Shown: positions 1 through 7,657 of the stretch, piece after piece
How the letters are laid out: each line of letters begins with the position of its first letter
Numbering within the stretch: the first letter of the stretch is position 1
Origin: Candidatus Sphingomonas excrementigallinarum
Lineage (GTDB): Bacteria; Pseudomonadota; Alphaproteobacteria; Sphingomonadales; Sphingomonadaceae
NCBI GenBank assembly: GCA_019112965.1
Contig: DXIH01000083.1
Span: 1-39,235 of the forward strand
Length of the DNA: 39,235 nucleotides
Direction: 5' to 3'
Notes under the pieces: generated by a model
What the model was told of the DNA's origin: nothing
What the model saw: the letters and a program-made list of their open reading frames with translations, nothing else
Databases searched by the model: none
Position numbers and translations under genes: made by a program

Positions 1-37
1 CTTCCCCCGCCCCCGCCGCATCGCTACATGCACGGCG

Positions 38-1807
38 ATGGTCGCCGACCCCCTTGCCAAGCTCCACGAAGTTTTCGGGTACAACCAGTTCCGGGGTGTG
101 CAGGAACAGGTGGTCGACCGTGTGCTGAACCGGCAGCGCACGCTGGCGGTGATGCCGACGGGGGCGGGCAAGTCGCTCTGCTACCAGTTGCCCGCCGTCA
201 TGATGGACGGATGCTGCGTCGTGGTCAGCCCGCTGATCGCCTTGATGCACGACCAGCTGCGCGCGGCTGAGGCGGTCGGTATCCGCGCCGCCACCCTGAC
301 CAGCGTCGACCAGAACCGGGCCGAGACGGTGGCACGCTTCCGCGACGGCCAGCTCGATCTGCTCTATGTCGCGCCCGAGCGCGCGTCGTCGGGGCATTTC
401 CGCGAGCTGCTCGGCTCCGCGCCGCTCAGCCTGTTCGCGATCGACGAGGCGCACTGCGTCAGCGAATGGGGGCATGACTTCCGCCCCGATTACCGCCTGC
501 TCGAGCCGCTGATGGACGCCTTCCCCGACGTCCCCCGGCTCGCGCTGACCGCGACCGCCGATGCGCATACCCGTGCCGACATCGCCAAGCAGCTGGGCAT
601 CCCCACCGAAGGCATGATCGTCTCGGGCTTCGACCGTCCCAATATCCGCTATGCGATCAGCCCCAAGGCGAATGTGAACCTCCAGATCGCGCGCGTGGTG
701 GCGGACACGCCCGGCCCCGGCATCGTCTATGCGCAGACCCGCGCGGCGACCGAGAAGCTGGCCGAGGCGCTGGCGCGGACGGGCCGCCCGGTACGTGCCT
801 ATCATGCCGGGCTGGATCCGGCGGTGCGCGCCAAGAACCAGGCCGATTTCGTCGCCTCCGAAGACATGGTGATCTGCGCCACGGTCGCCTTCGGCATGGG
901 GATCGACAAGCCCGACGTGCGCTTCGTGGCCCATGCGGGACTCCCGAAGTCGATCGAGGCCTATTATCAGGAAACCGGCCGTGCGGGCCGCGACGGCGAT
1001 CCGTCGGTCGCGCATCTCTTCTGGGGGGCCGACGACTTCGCCCGCGCACGGCAGCGCATGGCCGAGGTCGAACCCGAACGACAGGCGGGCGAGCGCGCGC
1101 GGCTGTCGGCACTGGGTGCGCTGGTCGAGACGGGTGGTTGCCGCAGGCGGATTCTGCTGCGGCATTTCGGCGAGGAGCTGGCCGAGGATTGCGGCAATTG
1201 CGACAATTGCCTCGGCTCCCCCGATGCGGTCGATGCGACGACGACCGCGCAGAAATTCCTGTCGGCGGTGTTCCGCACCGGCCAGATGTTCGGCGCGGGC
1301 TATATCGAGCAGGTGCTGACCGGCCAGTCGAGCGAGCGCAGCCTGATGAACGGGCATGAGGCGCTGTCGGTGTGGAACATCGTGTCGGGCGACGAGGTGG
1401 CGCTGCTGAAGCCCGTCCACCGCGCGCTGCTGCTGCGCGACGCGCTGCGCACCAATCACCATGGCGGGCTGGAGTTCGGCCCCGCCGCGCGCGCGCTCAT
1501 CAAGGGCGAGGCGCGGCTCTCGCTGGTCGTGCCGCCCAAACGCGAGAAAAAGGGTCGCCGCGCCGCGCCCGTCGCCGCCAATCCGGCGGACAATCCGCTG
1601 TTCGAGGCATTGCGCGCCAAGCGCCGCGAGCTGGCGCAGGAAGCGGGGGTGCCGCCTTATGTCATCTTCCACGACTCGGTGTTGCGCGACATGGCGGCGC
1701 AGCGGCCGAGCAGCCGCGCGGCGCTGTCGCTGCTGTCGGGCATCGGCGCGCGCAAGTTGGACGCGTATGGCGAGGCCTTTCTGGCGGTAATCCGCGAGGC
1801 GGGATAG
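38..1807 (+). CDS. recQ: RecQ-family ATP-dependent DNA helicase
   Basis: A 589-residue superfamily 2 helicase expected to unwind DNA 3' to 5' during recombination and replication-fork repair in the cytoplasm. Walker A is seen as PTGAGKS at residues 40-46 and the DEAH box at 136-139, followed by the RecQ-typical AHCVSEWGHDFRP. The second RecA lobe carries a motif VI-like QETGRAGRDG. A zinc-binding RecQ-Ct segment shows a Cys near residue 367 and CGNCDNC near 385-391. The last 80 or so residues (from LFEALRAKRRELA) look like an HRDC domain, so the E. coli-like order helicase, zinc/winged helix, HRDC is complete. The chosen ATG gives the usual N terminus only a few residues before the FGYNQFRGVQ motif. 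The acetyltransferase gene follows 11 nt downstream and may be cotranscribed. Only 37 nt of upstream sequence is in the window. Confidence 0.95.
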   Translation: MVADPLAKLHEVFGYNQFRGVQEQVVDRVLNRQRTLAVMPTGAGKSLCYQLPAVMMDGCCVVVSPLIALMHDQLRAAEAVGIRAATLTSVDQNRAETVARFRDGQLDLLYVAPERASSGHFRELLGSAPLSLFAIDEAHCVSEWGHDFRPDYRLLEPLMDAFPDVPRLALTATADAHTRADIAKQLGIPTEGMIVSGFDRPNIRYAISPKANVNLQIARVVADTPGPGIVYAQTRAATEKLAEALARTGRPVRAYHAGLDPAVRAKNQADFVASEDMVICATVAFGMGIDKPDVRFVAHAGLPKSIEAYYQETGRAGRDGDPSVAHLFWGADDFARARQRMAEVEPERQAGERARLSALGALVETGGCRRRILLRHFGEELAEDCGNCDNCLGSPDAVDATTTAQKFLSAVFRTGQMFGAGYIEQVLTGQSSERSLMNGHEALSVWNIVSGDEVALLKPVHRALLLRDALRTNHHGGLEFGPAARALIKGEARLSLVVPPKREKKGRRAAPVAANPADNPLFEALRAKRRELAQEAGVPPYVIFHDSVLRDMAAQRPSSRAALSLLSGIGARKLDAYGEAFLAVIREAG

Positions 1808-1818
1808 GCTCTCGGGCC

Positions 1819-2331
1819 ATGAACGCCCCGACCCTGACAACCGAGCGGCTGACCCTGCGCGGCCATCATCCCGACGATCTCGACGCGCTGGCGGCGATGT
1901 GGGCCGATCCGGCGGTTTACGGCATGATCGGCGGCAAACCCCGGCCGCGCGAAGAGGTGTGGATACGCCTGCTCCGGTCGGTCGGACAGTGGAGCGTGTT
2001 CGGCTATGGCGCCTGGGTGGTATGCGACCGGGCGAGCGGGCAGGTGATGGGCGATATCGGTCTGCTGGAGTCGCGCCGGGCGATCACGCCCGCGCTGACA
2101 GTGCCGGAAATGGGGTGGACGCTAGTCCCGGCGGCGCACGGCAAGGGCTATGCGGGCGAGGCGATGCGTGCGGTGCTCGGCTGGGCGGAGGCGCGGGGGA
2201 TCGCGCGGACCTGCTGCATCATCGATCCGGGAAATGGGGCGTCGATCAGGCTGGCGGAGAAGCTGGGGTACGGCGCGCCGGTCGAGGGGGTTTATCACGA
2301 CCGGAGGATTCTGATCTTTCACCGGGGATAG
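1819..2331 (+). CDS. GNAT family N-acetyltransferase (RimJ/RimL-like)
   Basis: A 170-residue acetyl-CoA-dependent acetyltransferase. The N terminus TLTTERLTLRGHHPDDL is the classic RimJ/RimL-type opening, and the acetyl-CoA-binding motif A lies around VPAAHGKGYAGEAMRA, followed by the C-terminal IIDPGNGASIRLAEKLGY segment that places the cofactor. The frame is open much further upstream, but that part overlaps recQ and reads as a shadow; the ATG 11 nt after the recQ stop gives the normal family N terminus. The substrate (amino acid, ribosomal protein N terminus or small amine) cannot be read from the sequence. Probably cotranscribed with recQ. A multi-hairpin repeat starts 14 nt after the stop. 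Confidence 0.88.
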   Translation: MNAPTLTTERLTLRGHHPDDLDALAAMWADPAVYGMIGGKPRPREEVWIRLLRSVGQWSVFGYGAWVVCDRASGQVMGDIGLLESRRAITPALTVPEMGWTLVPAAHGKGYAGEAMRAVLGWAEARGIARTCCIIDPGNGASIRLAEKLGYGAPVEGVYHDRRILIFHRG

Positions 2332-2344
2332 ACACCCTCGGCCT

Positions 2345-2465
2345 ATTCCTCCCCTTGCAGGGGAGGTGGCAGGGCGAAGCCCTGACGGAGGGGTGTCCCG
2401 CTCTCGAGAGGAGTGACACCCCTCCACCAGCTTCGCTGGTCCCCCTCCCCTTACAGGGGAGGAAT
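2345..2465 (+). repeat. Dispersed multi-hairpin repeat, family 1, copy 1
   Basis: About 121 bp bounded by ATTCCTCCCC and its complement. Each end has a small hairpin (CTCCCC..GGGGAG). Inside are GGGCGAAGCCC and CCAGCTTCGCTGG hairpins and a GGGTGTC/GACACCC pair, so the whole folds back as a multi-branched structure. Related copies lie at 4898-5030 (same orientation) and 23335-23456 and 23906-24030 (reverse orientation). It begins 14 nt after the acetyltransferase stop and may act as its terminator. Confidence 0.85.
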
Positions 2466-2493
2466 GGAAGGCCTTGGACCTCCGCTCTCATTT

Positions 2494-2574
2494 AGCGAAG
2501 TCGAAGTGCACGGGATGCGCTTGCCGAGAGGGTGATGCGTGGGCGTGGGCTTCGACTTCGCTCAGCCTGAACGG
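2494..2574. repeat. Dispersed inverted repeat, family 2, copy 1 (degraded)
   Basis: Inverted arms AGCGAAGTCGAAG (2494-2506) and CTTCGACTTCGCT (2550-2562), the right arm running on into CAGCCTGAACGG, enclose about 43 nt. A fuller copy with the same arms and the same CTGAACGG tail is at 28369-28453. The left CCGTTCA tail seen in that copy is missing here. No coding sense; it lies in the gene-free stretch before the hydroxylase gene. Confidence 0.75.
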
Positions 2575-2589
2575 AGGTTGGTATTGGGT

Positions 2590-2723
2590 TTGCGCGGAGA
2601 CGCGGAGTGGGTGCGCCCGGCCGACAGGCCGCTTCTCATCATCGGCGGGGCGGCGGGGGCAGCGGACGAATGGGTGGCCGACGCCGATGGGCGGGCCAAC
2701 CTCTCTGCGCCTCCGCGCGAACA
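2590..2723. repeat. Dispersed inverted repeat, family 3, copy 1
   Basis: The segment starts with TTGCGCGGAGACGCGGAG and ends with CTCTGCGCCTCCGCGCGAAC, which are imperfect inverted arms. The same two arm types recur in the longer element at 31505-31750. The stretch between the arms has no recognisable gene. Together with families 1 and 2 it fills nearly all of 2345-2723, so the open frame running through here into the hydroxylase gene is not likely to be translated. Confidence 0.65.
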
Positions 2724-2784
2724 AAAGACCGCGCTCCGGACGTTCGCGGTTCAAGCCCCGCCTCCGATAGGGTACAAGGCCCCG

Positions 2785-3651
2785 GTGACGCTTGCCCTGA
2801 TCCTGTCCGCCATCGCCATGACGCTGATCGTCGGTGTGCGCTATCTGCTCGCCTCGGGGGCGTTCGCGCTGGCGACCAGGGCGCGGCATCCGAACCTCTA
2901 TGCCGGGCTGGACCCGCAGATCCGGCGCGAAATCTGGTGGAGCCTGGCCTCCGCCGCGATCTATGGCGTACCTGCCGGGATCGTCGCCTGGGGCTGGCAA
3001 AATCGCGGCTGGACGCAAATCTATGCCGACATCCACGCCTGGCCGCTCTGGTACTGGCCGGTCTCGGTGCTGCTGTACCTGATAGCGCACGATACCTGGT
3101 TCTACTGGACGCATCGCTGGATGCACCGGCCCGCCGTCTTCAAGGCCGCGCATGCCGTCCATCACGCCAGCCGACCGCCGACCGCCTGGGCCGCGATGGC
3201 GTTCCACCCGATCGAGGCGGTGACCGGCGCTGTGGTAATTCCGCTACTTGTGTTCGTGATTCCGATTCACATCGGCGCACTCGGCTTGGTGCTGACCATC
3301 ATGACCGTTATGGGCGTGACCAACCACATGGGTTGGGAGATTTTTCCGCGATTCCTCTGGCAGGGGCACCTGGGGGGGTGGCTCATCACCGCAAGCCATC
3401 ATCAACGGCATCATGAGCAATATGGGTGCAATTATGGACTCTATTTCCGGTTCTGGGATCGACTGTGCGGCACCGACCGGGGGCTCGGAGATTTCGCGCG
3501 CGCGCATGCGCAGGCCGCGCGCCGTGCTTCTGGTGCTGGCCGCCCTGCCATTGATGAGCGCCGCGCCGGTCAGCCGTCTGGACATCGGGATCGACCAGTT
3601 GCGCTCGGCCAAGGGCATGATCCGGCTGTGCCTGACCGCCGACCCGGATAA
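2785..3651 (+). CDS. Fatty acid hydroxylase / sterol desaturase family membrane protein
   Basis: An integral membrane di-iron enzyme (288 residues from this start) of the fatty acid hydroxylase superfamily; members hydroxylate or desaturate lipids, carotenoids or sterols. The eight-histidine signature is present: H..THRWMHR, then HAVHH, then SHHQRHH followed by YGLYFRFWDRLCGT. Several hydrophobic segments surround these boxes. The GTG at 2785 follows AAGG and gives a hydrophobic N terminus (LALILSAIAM); an ATG at 2818 is an alternative. A start at 2539 would put about 80 residues inside repeat DNA and is rejected. The C-terminal 48 or so residues overlap the next gene's 5' end by 146 bp and read as low-complexity shadow sequence (AQAARRASGAG..), so the true stop may have been lost. 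The lipid substrate is unknown. Confidence 0.85.
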   Translation: MTLALILSAIAMTLIVGVRYLLASGAFALATRARHPNLYAGLDPQIRREIWWSLASAAIYGVPAGIVAWGWQNRGWTQIYADIHAWPLWYWPVSVLLYLIAHDTWFYWTHRWMHRPAVFKAAHAVHHASRPPTAWAAMAFHPIEAVTGAVVIPLLVFVIPIHIGALGLVLTIMTVMGVTNHMGWEIFPRFLWQGHLGGWLITASHHQRHHEQYGCNYGLYFRFWDRLCGTDRGLGDFARAHAQAARRASGAGRPAIDERRAGQPSGHRDRPVALGQGHDPAVPDRRPG

Positions 3652-3937
3652 CTTCCCGCAATGCGTCGACGACGCCCGCGCGCTGACCCGCTCGGTTCCC
3701 GCCGGGCAGCGGGGCATCCGCCTCGACGGCCTGCCGCACGGCAATTACGCCGCCGCCGTCATCCATGACGAGAACAACAATGCCAAGCTCGACACGCTGG
3801 CGGGCATCCCGCGCGAAGGCTTCGGCTTTTCGCGCAATCCGGCGATCCGCTTCGGCCCGCCGCGCTTCTCGGCGGCGCGGTTCACGCTCGATTCTGTTGC
3901 CGAAACACAACAGATCAAAATGCGGTACATCTTCTGA
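3506..3937 (+). CDS. DUF2141 domain exported protein
   Basis: A 143-residue protein with an N-terminal signal peptide (MRRPRAVLLVLAALPLMSAAP), so probably periplasmic or outer membrane associated. The mature part matches the DUF2141 pattern: a segment on promoting small molecules or salts (LRSAKGMIRLCL), then GIRLDGLPHGNYAAAVIHDENNNAKLDT and GIPREGFGFSRNP. Function of the family is not established. The ATG at 3506 was chosen because it begins the signal peptide; the frame is open from 3413 but that part lies in the hydroxylase gene. The gene overlaps the upstream hydroxylase gene by 146 bp; hydroxylase-DUF2141 pairing suggests a shared role at the envelope, which is inference. Confidence 0.8.
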   Translation: MRRPRAVLLVLAALPLMSAAPVSRLDIGIDQLRSAKGMIRLCLTADPDNFPQCVDDARALTRSVPAGQRGIRLDGLPHGNYAAAVIHDENNNAKLDTLAGIPREGFGFSRNPAIRFGPPRFSAARFTLDSVAETQQIKMRYIF

Positions 3938-4008
3938 TACAATCCGCCGGAGCGAAATCGTTACCGTCGCGTTGCATTTCGGATAACTGATTCAGGGAGT
4001 TTTCCGTC

Positions 4009-4893
4009 TTGCGCCTTTCCTCGCGCGTTTCCGCCCCGCTGATCGCCATGGGTGCGCTGTCCCTGTCCGTTCCCGCTTTTGCGCAGGACGCCACGGTTTC
4101 CGACAACCCCGCCGCCGCCGAAATGGCGGGGCAGCTGGGCAAGAACACCATCACCGTCGGCCTGGGCGTAGCCTATCTGCCGCGCTACGAAGGGTCGAAG
4201 GACTATTCCTTTTCGCCCGCGCCCGCCGCGCTCGCCTATATCGACGGGCATACCATCACCTATATCGGCAACCGCCTCTCGGTCGACCTGATCGGCGACA
4301 AGGCCAATCGCGACTGGGATATCCAGGCGGGGCCGATCGGCGTCGTCAATCTCGATCGCACCACCACCTCGGGGATCGGCAACCGGCAGGTCGCAGCCCT
4401 TGGCAAGATCGGCGCGGCGGTCGAGCTGGGCGGCTATGTCGGCATCGGCAAGATCGGCGTCGTCACCAGCCCCTATGACCGGCTCTCCGTCTCGGTCAGC
4501 TATCGCCATGACGTGACCGGCGTGCATGACAGCGGCATCTGGCAGCCCTCGGTCAATTACTTTACCCCTCTGTCGACCAAAGCGGCGGTCGGCCTGTTCG
4601 CCACCGCCGAGCATGCCGGGCGCGGCTATGCCCGGCGCTATTTCTCGATCACGCCGGACCAGAGCGCGGCGAGCGGCCTGCCCGTCTACAACGCGCGCGC
4701 CGGGTGGAAGGACTGGTCGGTCGGCGGCCTCGCAACCTATTCGATCACCGGCAATCTGCTGAAGGGATGGAAGGTCGTCGGCGGCCTGACCTATGGCCGC
4801 GAACTCGGCAATTTCGCCGACAGCCCGATCGTGTCGCAGGTCGGCTCGCGCAGCCAATGGCTGAGCGCACTGGGCGTGGCCTACACGTTTTAA
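4009..4893 (+). CDS. MipA/OmpV family outer-membrane protein
   Basis: A 294-residue protein with a signal peptide ending near AFAQD (about residue 25) and a beta-barrel-like mature region of alternating hydrophobic residues, ending in the C-terminal aromatic YTF typical of outer-membrane barrels. Features of the MipA/OmpV family include ITVGLGVAYLPRYEGSKDY near residues 46-64 and later GYVGIGKIG and YGRELGNFADSPIV. Family members were described as scaffold for murein synthesis (MipA) or as outer-membrane proteins (OmpV); the role here is not known. The start is TTG: a GGGAG sits about ten nt upstream and this start preserves the basic n-region of the signal peptide. An ATG at 4048 would remove it. 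Repeat family 1 copy 2 begins 5 nt after the stop. Confidence 0.86.
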   Translation: MRLSSRVSAPLIAMGALSLSVPAFAQDATVSDNPAAAEMAGQLGKNTITVGLGVAYLPRYEGSKDYSFSPAPAALAYIDGHTITYIGNRLSVDLIGDKANRDWDIQAGPIGVVNLDRTTTSGIGNRQVAALGKIGAAVELGGYVGIGKIGVVTSPYDRLSVSVSYRHDVTGVHDSGIWQPSVNYFTPLSTKAAVGLFATAEHAGRGYARRYFSITPDQSAASGLPVYNARAGWKDWSVGGLATYSITGNLLKGWKVVGGLTYGRELGNFADSPIVSQVGSRSQWLSALGVAYTF

Positions 4894-4897
4894 AGAT

Positions 4898-5030
4898 TTT
4901 CCTCCCCGGTACGGGGAGGTGGCAGGCCGTCAGGCCTGACGGAGGGGGGCCTCGGCACAGGACGTCCTGCGCGGCAATCCCCCTCCACCACCGCTTCGCG
5001 GCGGTCCCCCTCCCCGTTCCGGGGAGGAAA
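4898..5030 (+). repeat. Dispersed multi-hairpin repeat, family 1, copy 2
   Basis: Same design as 2345-2465 and in the same orientation: terminal CTCCCC..GGGGAG hairpins, GGCAGG..CTGACGGAGGGG on the left and CCCCTCCACCACC..GGTCCCCC on the right. The central part differs (GGGGCCTCGG..). It fills the gap between the convergent mipA-like and Ivy-like genes, 5 nt from one stop and 9 nt from the other, and may end transcription from both sides. Confidence 0.85.
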
Positions 5031-5039
5031 TTAGTGACC

Positions 5040-5552
5040 TCACTCCTGCGGGCATTCGCCCGGCTGGGTTACCGGCGCGCCGCCCATATACCATTGGCTG
5101 CGGTCGCCCATCGTGTCGTGGTCATGATAGCAGACCCGCGCCTTGGACGACTTCAGGTCGATCTCCACCGTCCAGTTGTTGTCGGCGCAGTCATGCGGGG
5201 TGCAGCCATGGGCGGCGATCCCCTGTCCGCCGCGTCGGAAGATCGGCACCGTCACCGCGCCGCGTGACATGATCCGCTGGACGAGTTTCTGGTCGCCGAC
5301 CGCATCGTGCAGCGCGGTCGCCACCTCGGTTCGGTCGAAGAAGCTGACCCCGTCGACCGCATCGTTCGGATAATGGCCGACATAGGCGGTCAGCGGATTG
5401 ACCTGCGCCACGCCCGGCATAGGGGTCGGCCTTGCCGTGCCCGGCGGGGTGAAGTTGCCGGGGGCGACATCCGAGTCGGTATCCCCACCCTGTCCCCCGC
5501 ACGCCGACAGCGCAAGCAGAGCCAAGGGGGCAAGGACGGCGAAACGGCGCAT
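5040..5552 (-). CDS. Lipoprotein with Ivy-like (lysozyme inhibitor) motif
   Basis: A 170-residue lipoprotein: signal peptide with lipobox LSAC, the lipidated Cys at residue 18, then a Pro/Gly-rich linker to about residue 50. The globular part contains CTPHDC at residues 117-122, followed by ADNNWTVEIDLKSSKA. A CKPHDC loop is the signature by which the Ivy (inhibitor of vertebrate lysozyme) family inserts into the lysozyme active site, so I infer a periplasmic or membrane-anchored C-type lysozyme inhibitor or a relative that controls an endogenous wall enzyme. Two further Cys (C141, C167) may form disulfides. The start has AGGAG seven to eight nt upstream on the minus strand. Overall similarity beyond the motif is not shown; treat the function as tentative. 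Confidence 0.7.
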   Translation of the reverse strand: MRRFAVLAPLALLALSACGGQGGDTDSDVAPGNFTPPGTARPTPMPGVAQVNPLTAYVGHYPNDAVDGVSFFDRTEVATALHDAVGDQKLVQRIMSRGAVTVPIFRRGGQGIAAHGCTPHDCADNNWTVEIDLKSSKARVCYHDHDTMGDRSQWYMGGAPVTQPGECPQE

Positions 5553-5615
5553 GTCTCTCTCCTGACGAATCTCTTCGGTTTGGAACGCTTTGATGGTGAG
5601 GCTGGTTGCCCCTGC

Positions 5616-6059
5616 ATGTCACACCCGTCCGCCCATGATGCCGCGCTCATCCGCTTTGTCGAGGCCCAGGCAGACAGTTTCGCCACCGCCCTGGCCGAAC
5701 TCCGCAAGGGCCGGAAGCAAAGCCATTGGATGTGGTACATCTTCCCGCAGATCGCGGGGCTCGGGCGCAGTGCCACGGCGCAATTCTATGCCATCGCCGA
5801 TGCGGGGGAAGCGCGGGCCTATCTGGCGCATCCGCTGCTTGGGGAGCGCCTGAATCAGGCTGTTGCCGCCGCGATCGACGCGCCCGGCTCGGTCGAGGCG
5901 ATTTTCGGCGGTATCGATGCGATGAAGCTGCGCTCCTCGCTGACCCTGTTCGCCGCCGTCGCGGACGATCCCGAACCCTTTCGCCGGGGACTGGAGCGTT
6001 TCTTCGACGGGCAGGACGATCCCGCGACGCTGGCAAGGCTCGACCAACCCGAACGGTGA
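5616..6059 (+). CDS. DUF1810 family protein
   Basis: A 147-residue soluble protein matching the DUF1810 pattern: an early RFVEAQ segment, ALAELRKGRKQSHWMWYIFPQ, then LGRSATAQFYAI, LAHPLLGERL and SSLTLFA..FRRGLERFFDGQDDPATL near the end. Biochemical role of this family is not established. The ATG at 5616 gives the normal N terminus; the frame stays open upstream into the promoter region of the divergent lipoprotein gene, which I ignore. It is divergent from the Ivy-like gene (63 nt between starts) and converges on the next minus-strand lipoprotein gene with only 20 nt between stops. Confidence 0.85.
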   Translation: MSHPSAHDAALIRFVEAQADSFATALAELRKGRKQSHWMWYIFPQIAGLGRSATAQFYAIADAGEARAYLAHPLLGERLNQAVAAAIDAPGSVEAIFGGIDAMKLRSSLTLFAAVADDPEPFRRGLERFFDGQDDPATLARLDQPER

Positions 6060-6079
6060 CGGTCGAGCCTCCACCCGGT

Positions 6080-6457
6080 TTACTTAATCGTAACGGGGCC
6101 GGGGCCGGTGACGCTGGCCGACTGGTCGGCGGTCAGCACGATCGTCCATTGGGTGGTGCCGTCGCACACCGCGTTCCAGGTCGGGTTGCCATTGGTGGCG
6201 GCGGCTTCCTTCATCGCGGTGACCGACTGGCAGCTGGCGCCGCTCGGCCCCGCATCGCGGATTGCGCGGAACAGGACGCCGCGACGCTGGCCCTCGGGCA
6301 GCGCGCGGATCTTGGCGCCTAGCGTGTCCGCGCTCATCTCCGTGCCGTTGGAGGTCGCCGCAGCGGCGCTGTTATTCGCCATCTCGGTCTTCGAGCCACA
6401 TGCCGCCAGCGGCAGCGCGGCGGCCATCACGGCCAGGAGAATCGTGGAACGCTGCAT
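6080..6457 (-). CDS. Small hypothetical lipoprotein
   Basis: A 125-residue predicted lipoprotein: MQRSTILLAVMAAALPLAAC gives a clear signal peptide with lipobox LAAC (Cys 20). An Ala/Asn/Ser-rich linker follows to about residue 40, then a small domain with Cys 76 and Cys 98 in SGASCQSV and WNAVCDGTTQW that could form a disulfide. I recognise no named family. The minus-strand start has an AAAGGA-like site upstream. It stands alone, converging with the DUF1810 gene and divergent from ung. Confidence 0.75.
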   Translation of the reverse strand: MQRSTILLAVMAAALPLAACGSKTEMANNSAAAATSNGTEMSADTLGAKIRALPEGQRRGVLFRAIRDAGPSGASCQSVTAMKEAAATNGNPTWNAVCDGTTQWTIVLTADQSASVTGPGPVTIK

Positions 6458-6568
6458 GGTCCAGGTCCTTTCCTATCTGGCGGCCGCGGGAGGGCGACCG
6501 TATCGCCTGCATAACGATCATCCGTGACGCCGGTTGCGCGCATTCGTCACGAACGGCAAGACAAAGTG

Positions 6569-7264
6569 ATGAGCGATGTTCGATTGCACGAAAGCTGGCT
6601 GTCGGTGCTGCAGCCCGAGTTCGACGAGCCCTATATGAAGGCGCTGAAGACCTTCCTGGCCGAGGAGCGCACCGGCGGCCAGCGTGTCTTCCCCCGCCCG
6701 TCCGAGTGGTTCCGCGCGCTCGACCTGACGCCGCTCGACCAGGTCCGCGTCGTCATCCTGGGGCAGGACCCCTATCATGGCGAGGGGCAGGCGCATGGCC
6801 TGGCCTTTTCGGTTCAACCCGGCGTCCGTCCGCCGCCCAGCCTGGTCAATATCTACAAGGAGATGGCGACCGATCTGGGCATCGCGCCGCCCTCCCACGG
6901 CCTGCTCGACCACTGGGCGCGGCAGGGGGTCTTGCTGCTCAACTCGGTGCTGACCGTGCGCATGGGCCAGGCCGCCTCGCACCAGGGGCGCGGGTGGGAG
7001 CGGTTCACCGACGCCGTGATCCGCGCCGTCGCCGCCAGGCCCGAGCCGGTCGTCTTCATCCTGTGGGGCGCCTATGCCCAGAAAAAGGCCGGGTTCGTCC
7101 GCGAGATGGGCGCGGGGCGGCACTGCGTCCTGACCTCGGTCCACCCCTCGCCCCTGTCGGCGCGGGGCGGGTTCTTCGGATCGAAGCCCTTTTCCAAGGC
7201 CAATGCGTTTTTGGTCCAGCATGGCCGGAAGCCGATCGACTGGGCACTGCCGCCCCTCCCCTGA
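6569..7264 (+). CDS. ung: Uracil-DNA glycosylase (family 1)
   Basis: Removes uracil from DNA to start base-excision repair. The 231-residue length matches the family. The water-activating loop GQDPYHG and the C-terminal HPSPLS motif (catalytic His) are both present, as is LLLNSVLTVRMGQAASH with the uracil-contacting Asn. The ATG at 6569 gives MSDVRLHESW, close to the start of known Ung proteins; a GTG at 6524 in the same frame would add 15 residues that look non-conserved. A single gene between the small lipoprotein and the YjdM-like gene. Confidence 0.95.
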   Translation: MSDVRLHESWLSVLQPEFDEPYMKALKTFLAEERTGGQRVFPRPSEWFRALDLTPLDQVRVVILGQDPYHGEGQAHGLAFSVQPGVRPPPSLVNIYKEMATDLGIAPPSHGLLDHWARQGVLLLNSVLTVRMGQAASHQGRGWERFTDAVIRAVAARPEPVVFILWGAYAQKKAGFVREMGAGRHCVLTSVHPSPLSARGGFFGSKPFSKANAFLVQHGRKPIDWALPPLP

Positions 7265-7342
7265 TCTGTAATCACACTGGCATCATTTGTCGCAAGCGCG
7301 CATAGCGCCCGCCATCCCACCGATAGAATAAGGACACCGGCG

Positions 7343-7654
7343 ATGGCCGACGACGACTATGTCTATGACGAAGCAACCGGCGAATGGATCAGCGCCGCCG
7401 ACGCCGCCGCCAAGGGCGGTACGTCGCAGGACGATGACGCGGTCGTGGTGCGGGACTCGGTCGGCAATGTGCTGAGCGACGGGGACCAGGTGACGCTCAT
7501 CAAGGACCTGACCGTCAAGGGCGCAGGCCAGACGCTGAAGCGCGGCACCCTCATCAAGTCGATCCGCCTGACCGGCGACGCGCAGGAAATCGACTGCAAG
7601 TTCGACGGGATCAAGGGGTTGGTCCTGCGCGCGGAGTTCGTGCGGAAGCGGTGA
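7343..7654 (+). CDS. YjdM/PhnA C-terminal-domain protein
   Basis: A 103-residue protein whose second half (VVRDSVGNVLSDGDQVTLIKDL.. to AEFVRKR) matches the C-terminal domain of YjdM, formerly called PhnA and often labelled alkylphosphonate utilisation protein. E. coli YjdM carries an N-terminal zinc ribbon with paired cysteines; here the first 35 residues have none and are acidic and Ala-rich instead, so this is a short form lacking the zinc ribbon. No phosphonate genes are nearby, and the label alone does not support a role in phosphonate use. The start has AAGGA about ten nt upstream. Confidence 0.8.
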   Translation: MADDDYVYDEATGEWISAADAAAKGGTSQDDDAVVVRDSVGNVLSDGDQVTLIKDLTVKGAGQTLKRGTLIKSIRLTGDAQEIDCKFDGIKGLVLRAEFVRKR

Positions 7655-7657
7655 ACC

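Noticed and set aside
2539..2784. An upstream extension of the hydroxylase gene from an ATG at 2539
   Set aside because: These 82 codons lie in repeat families 2 and 3 and give a non-conserved sequence before the first membrane segment.
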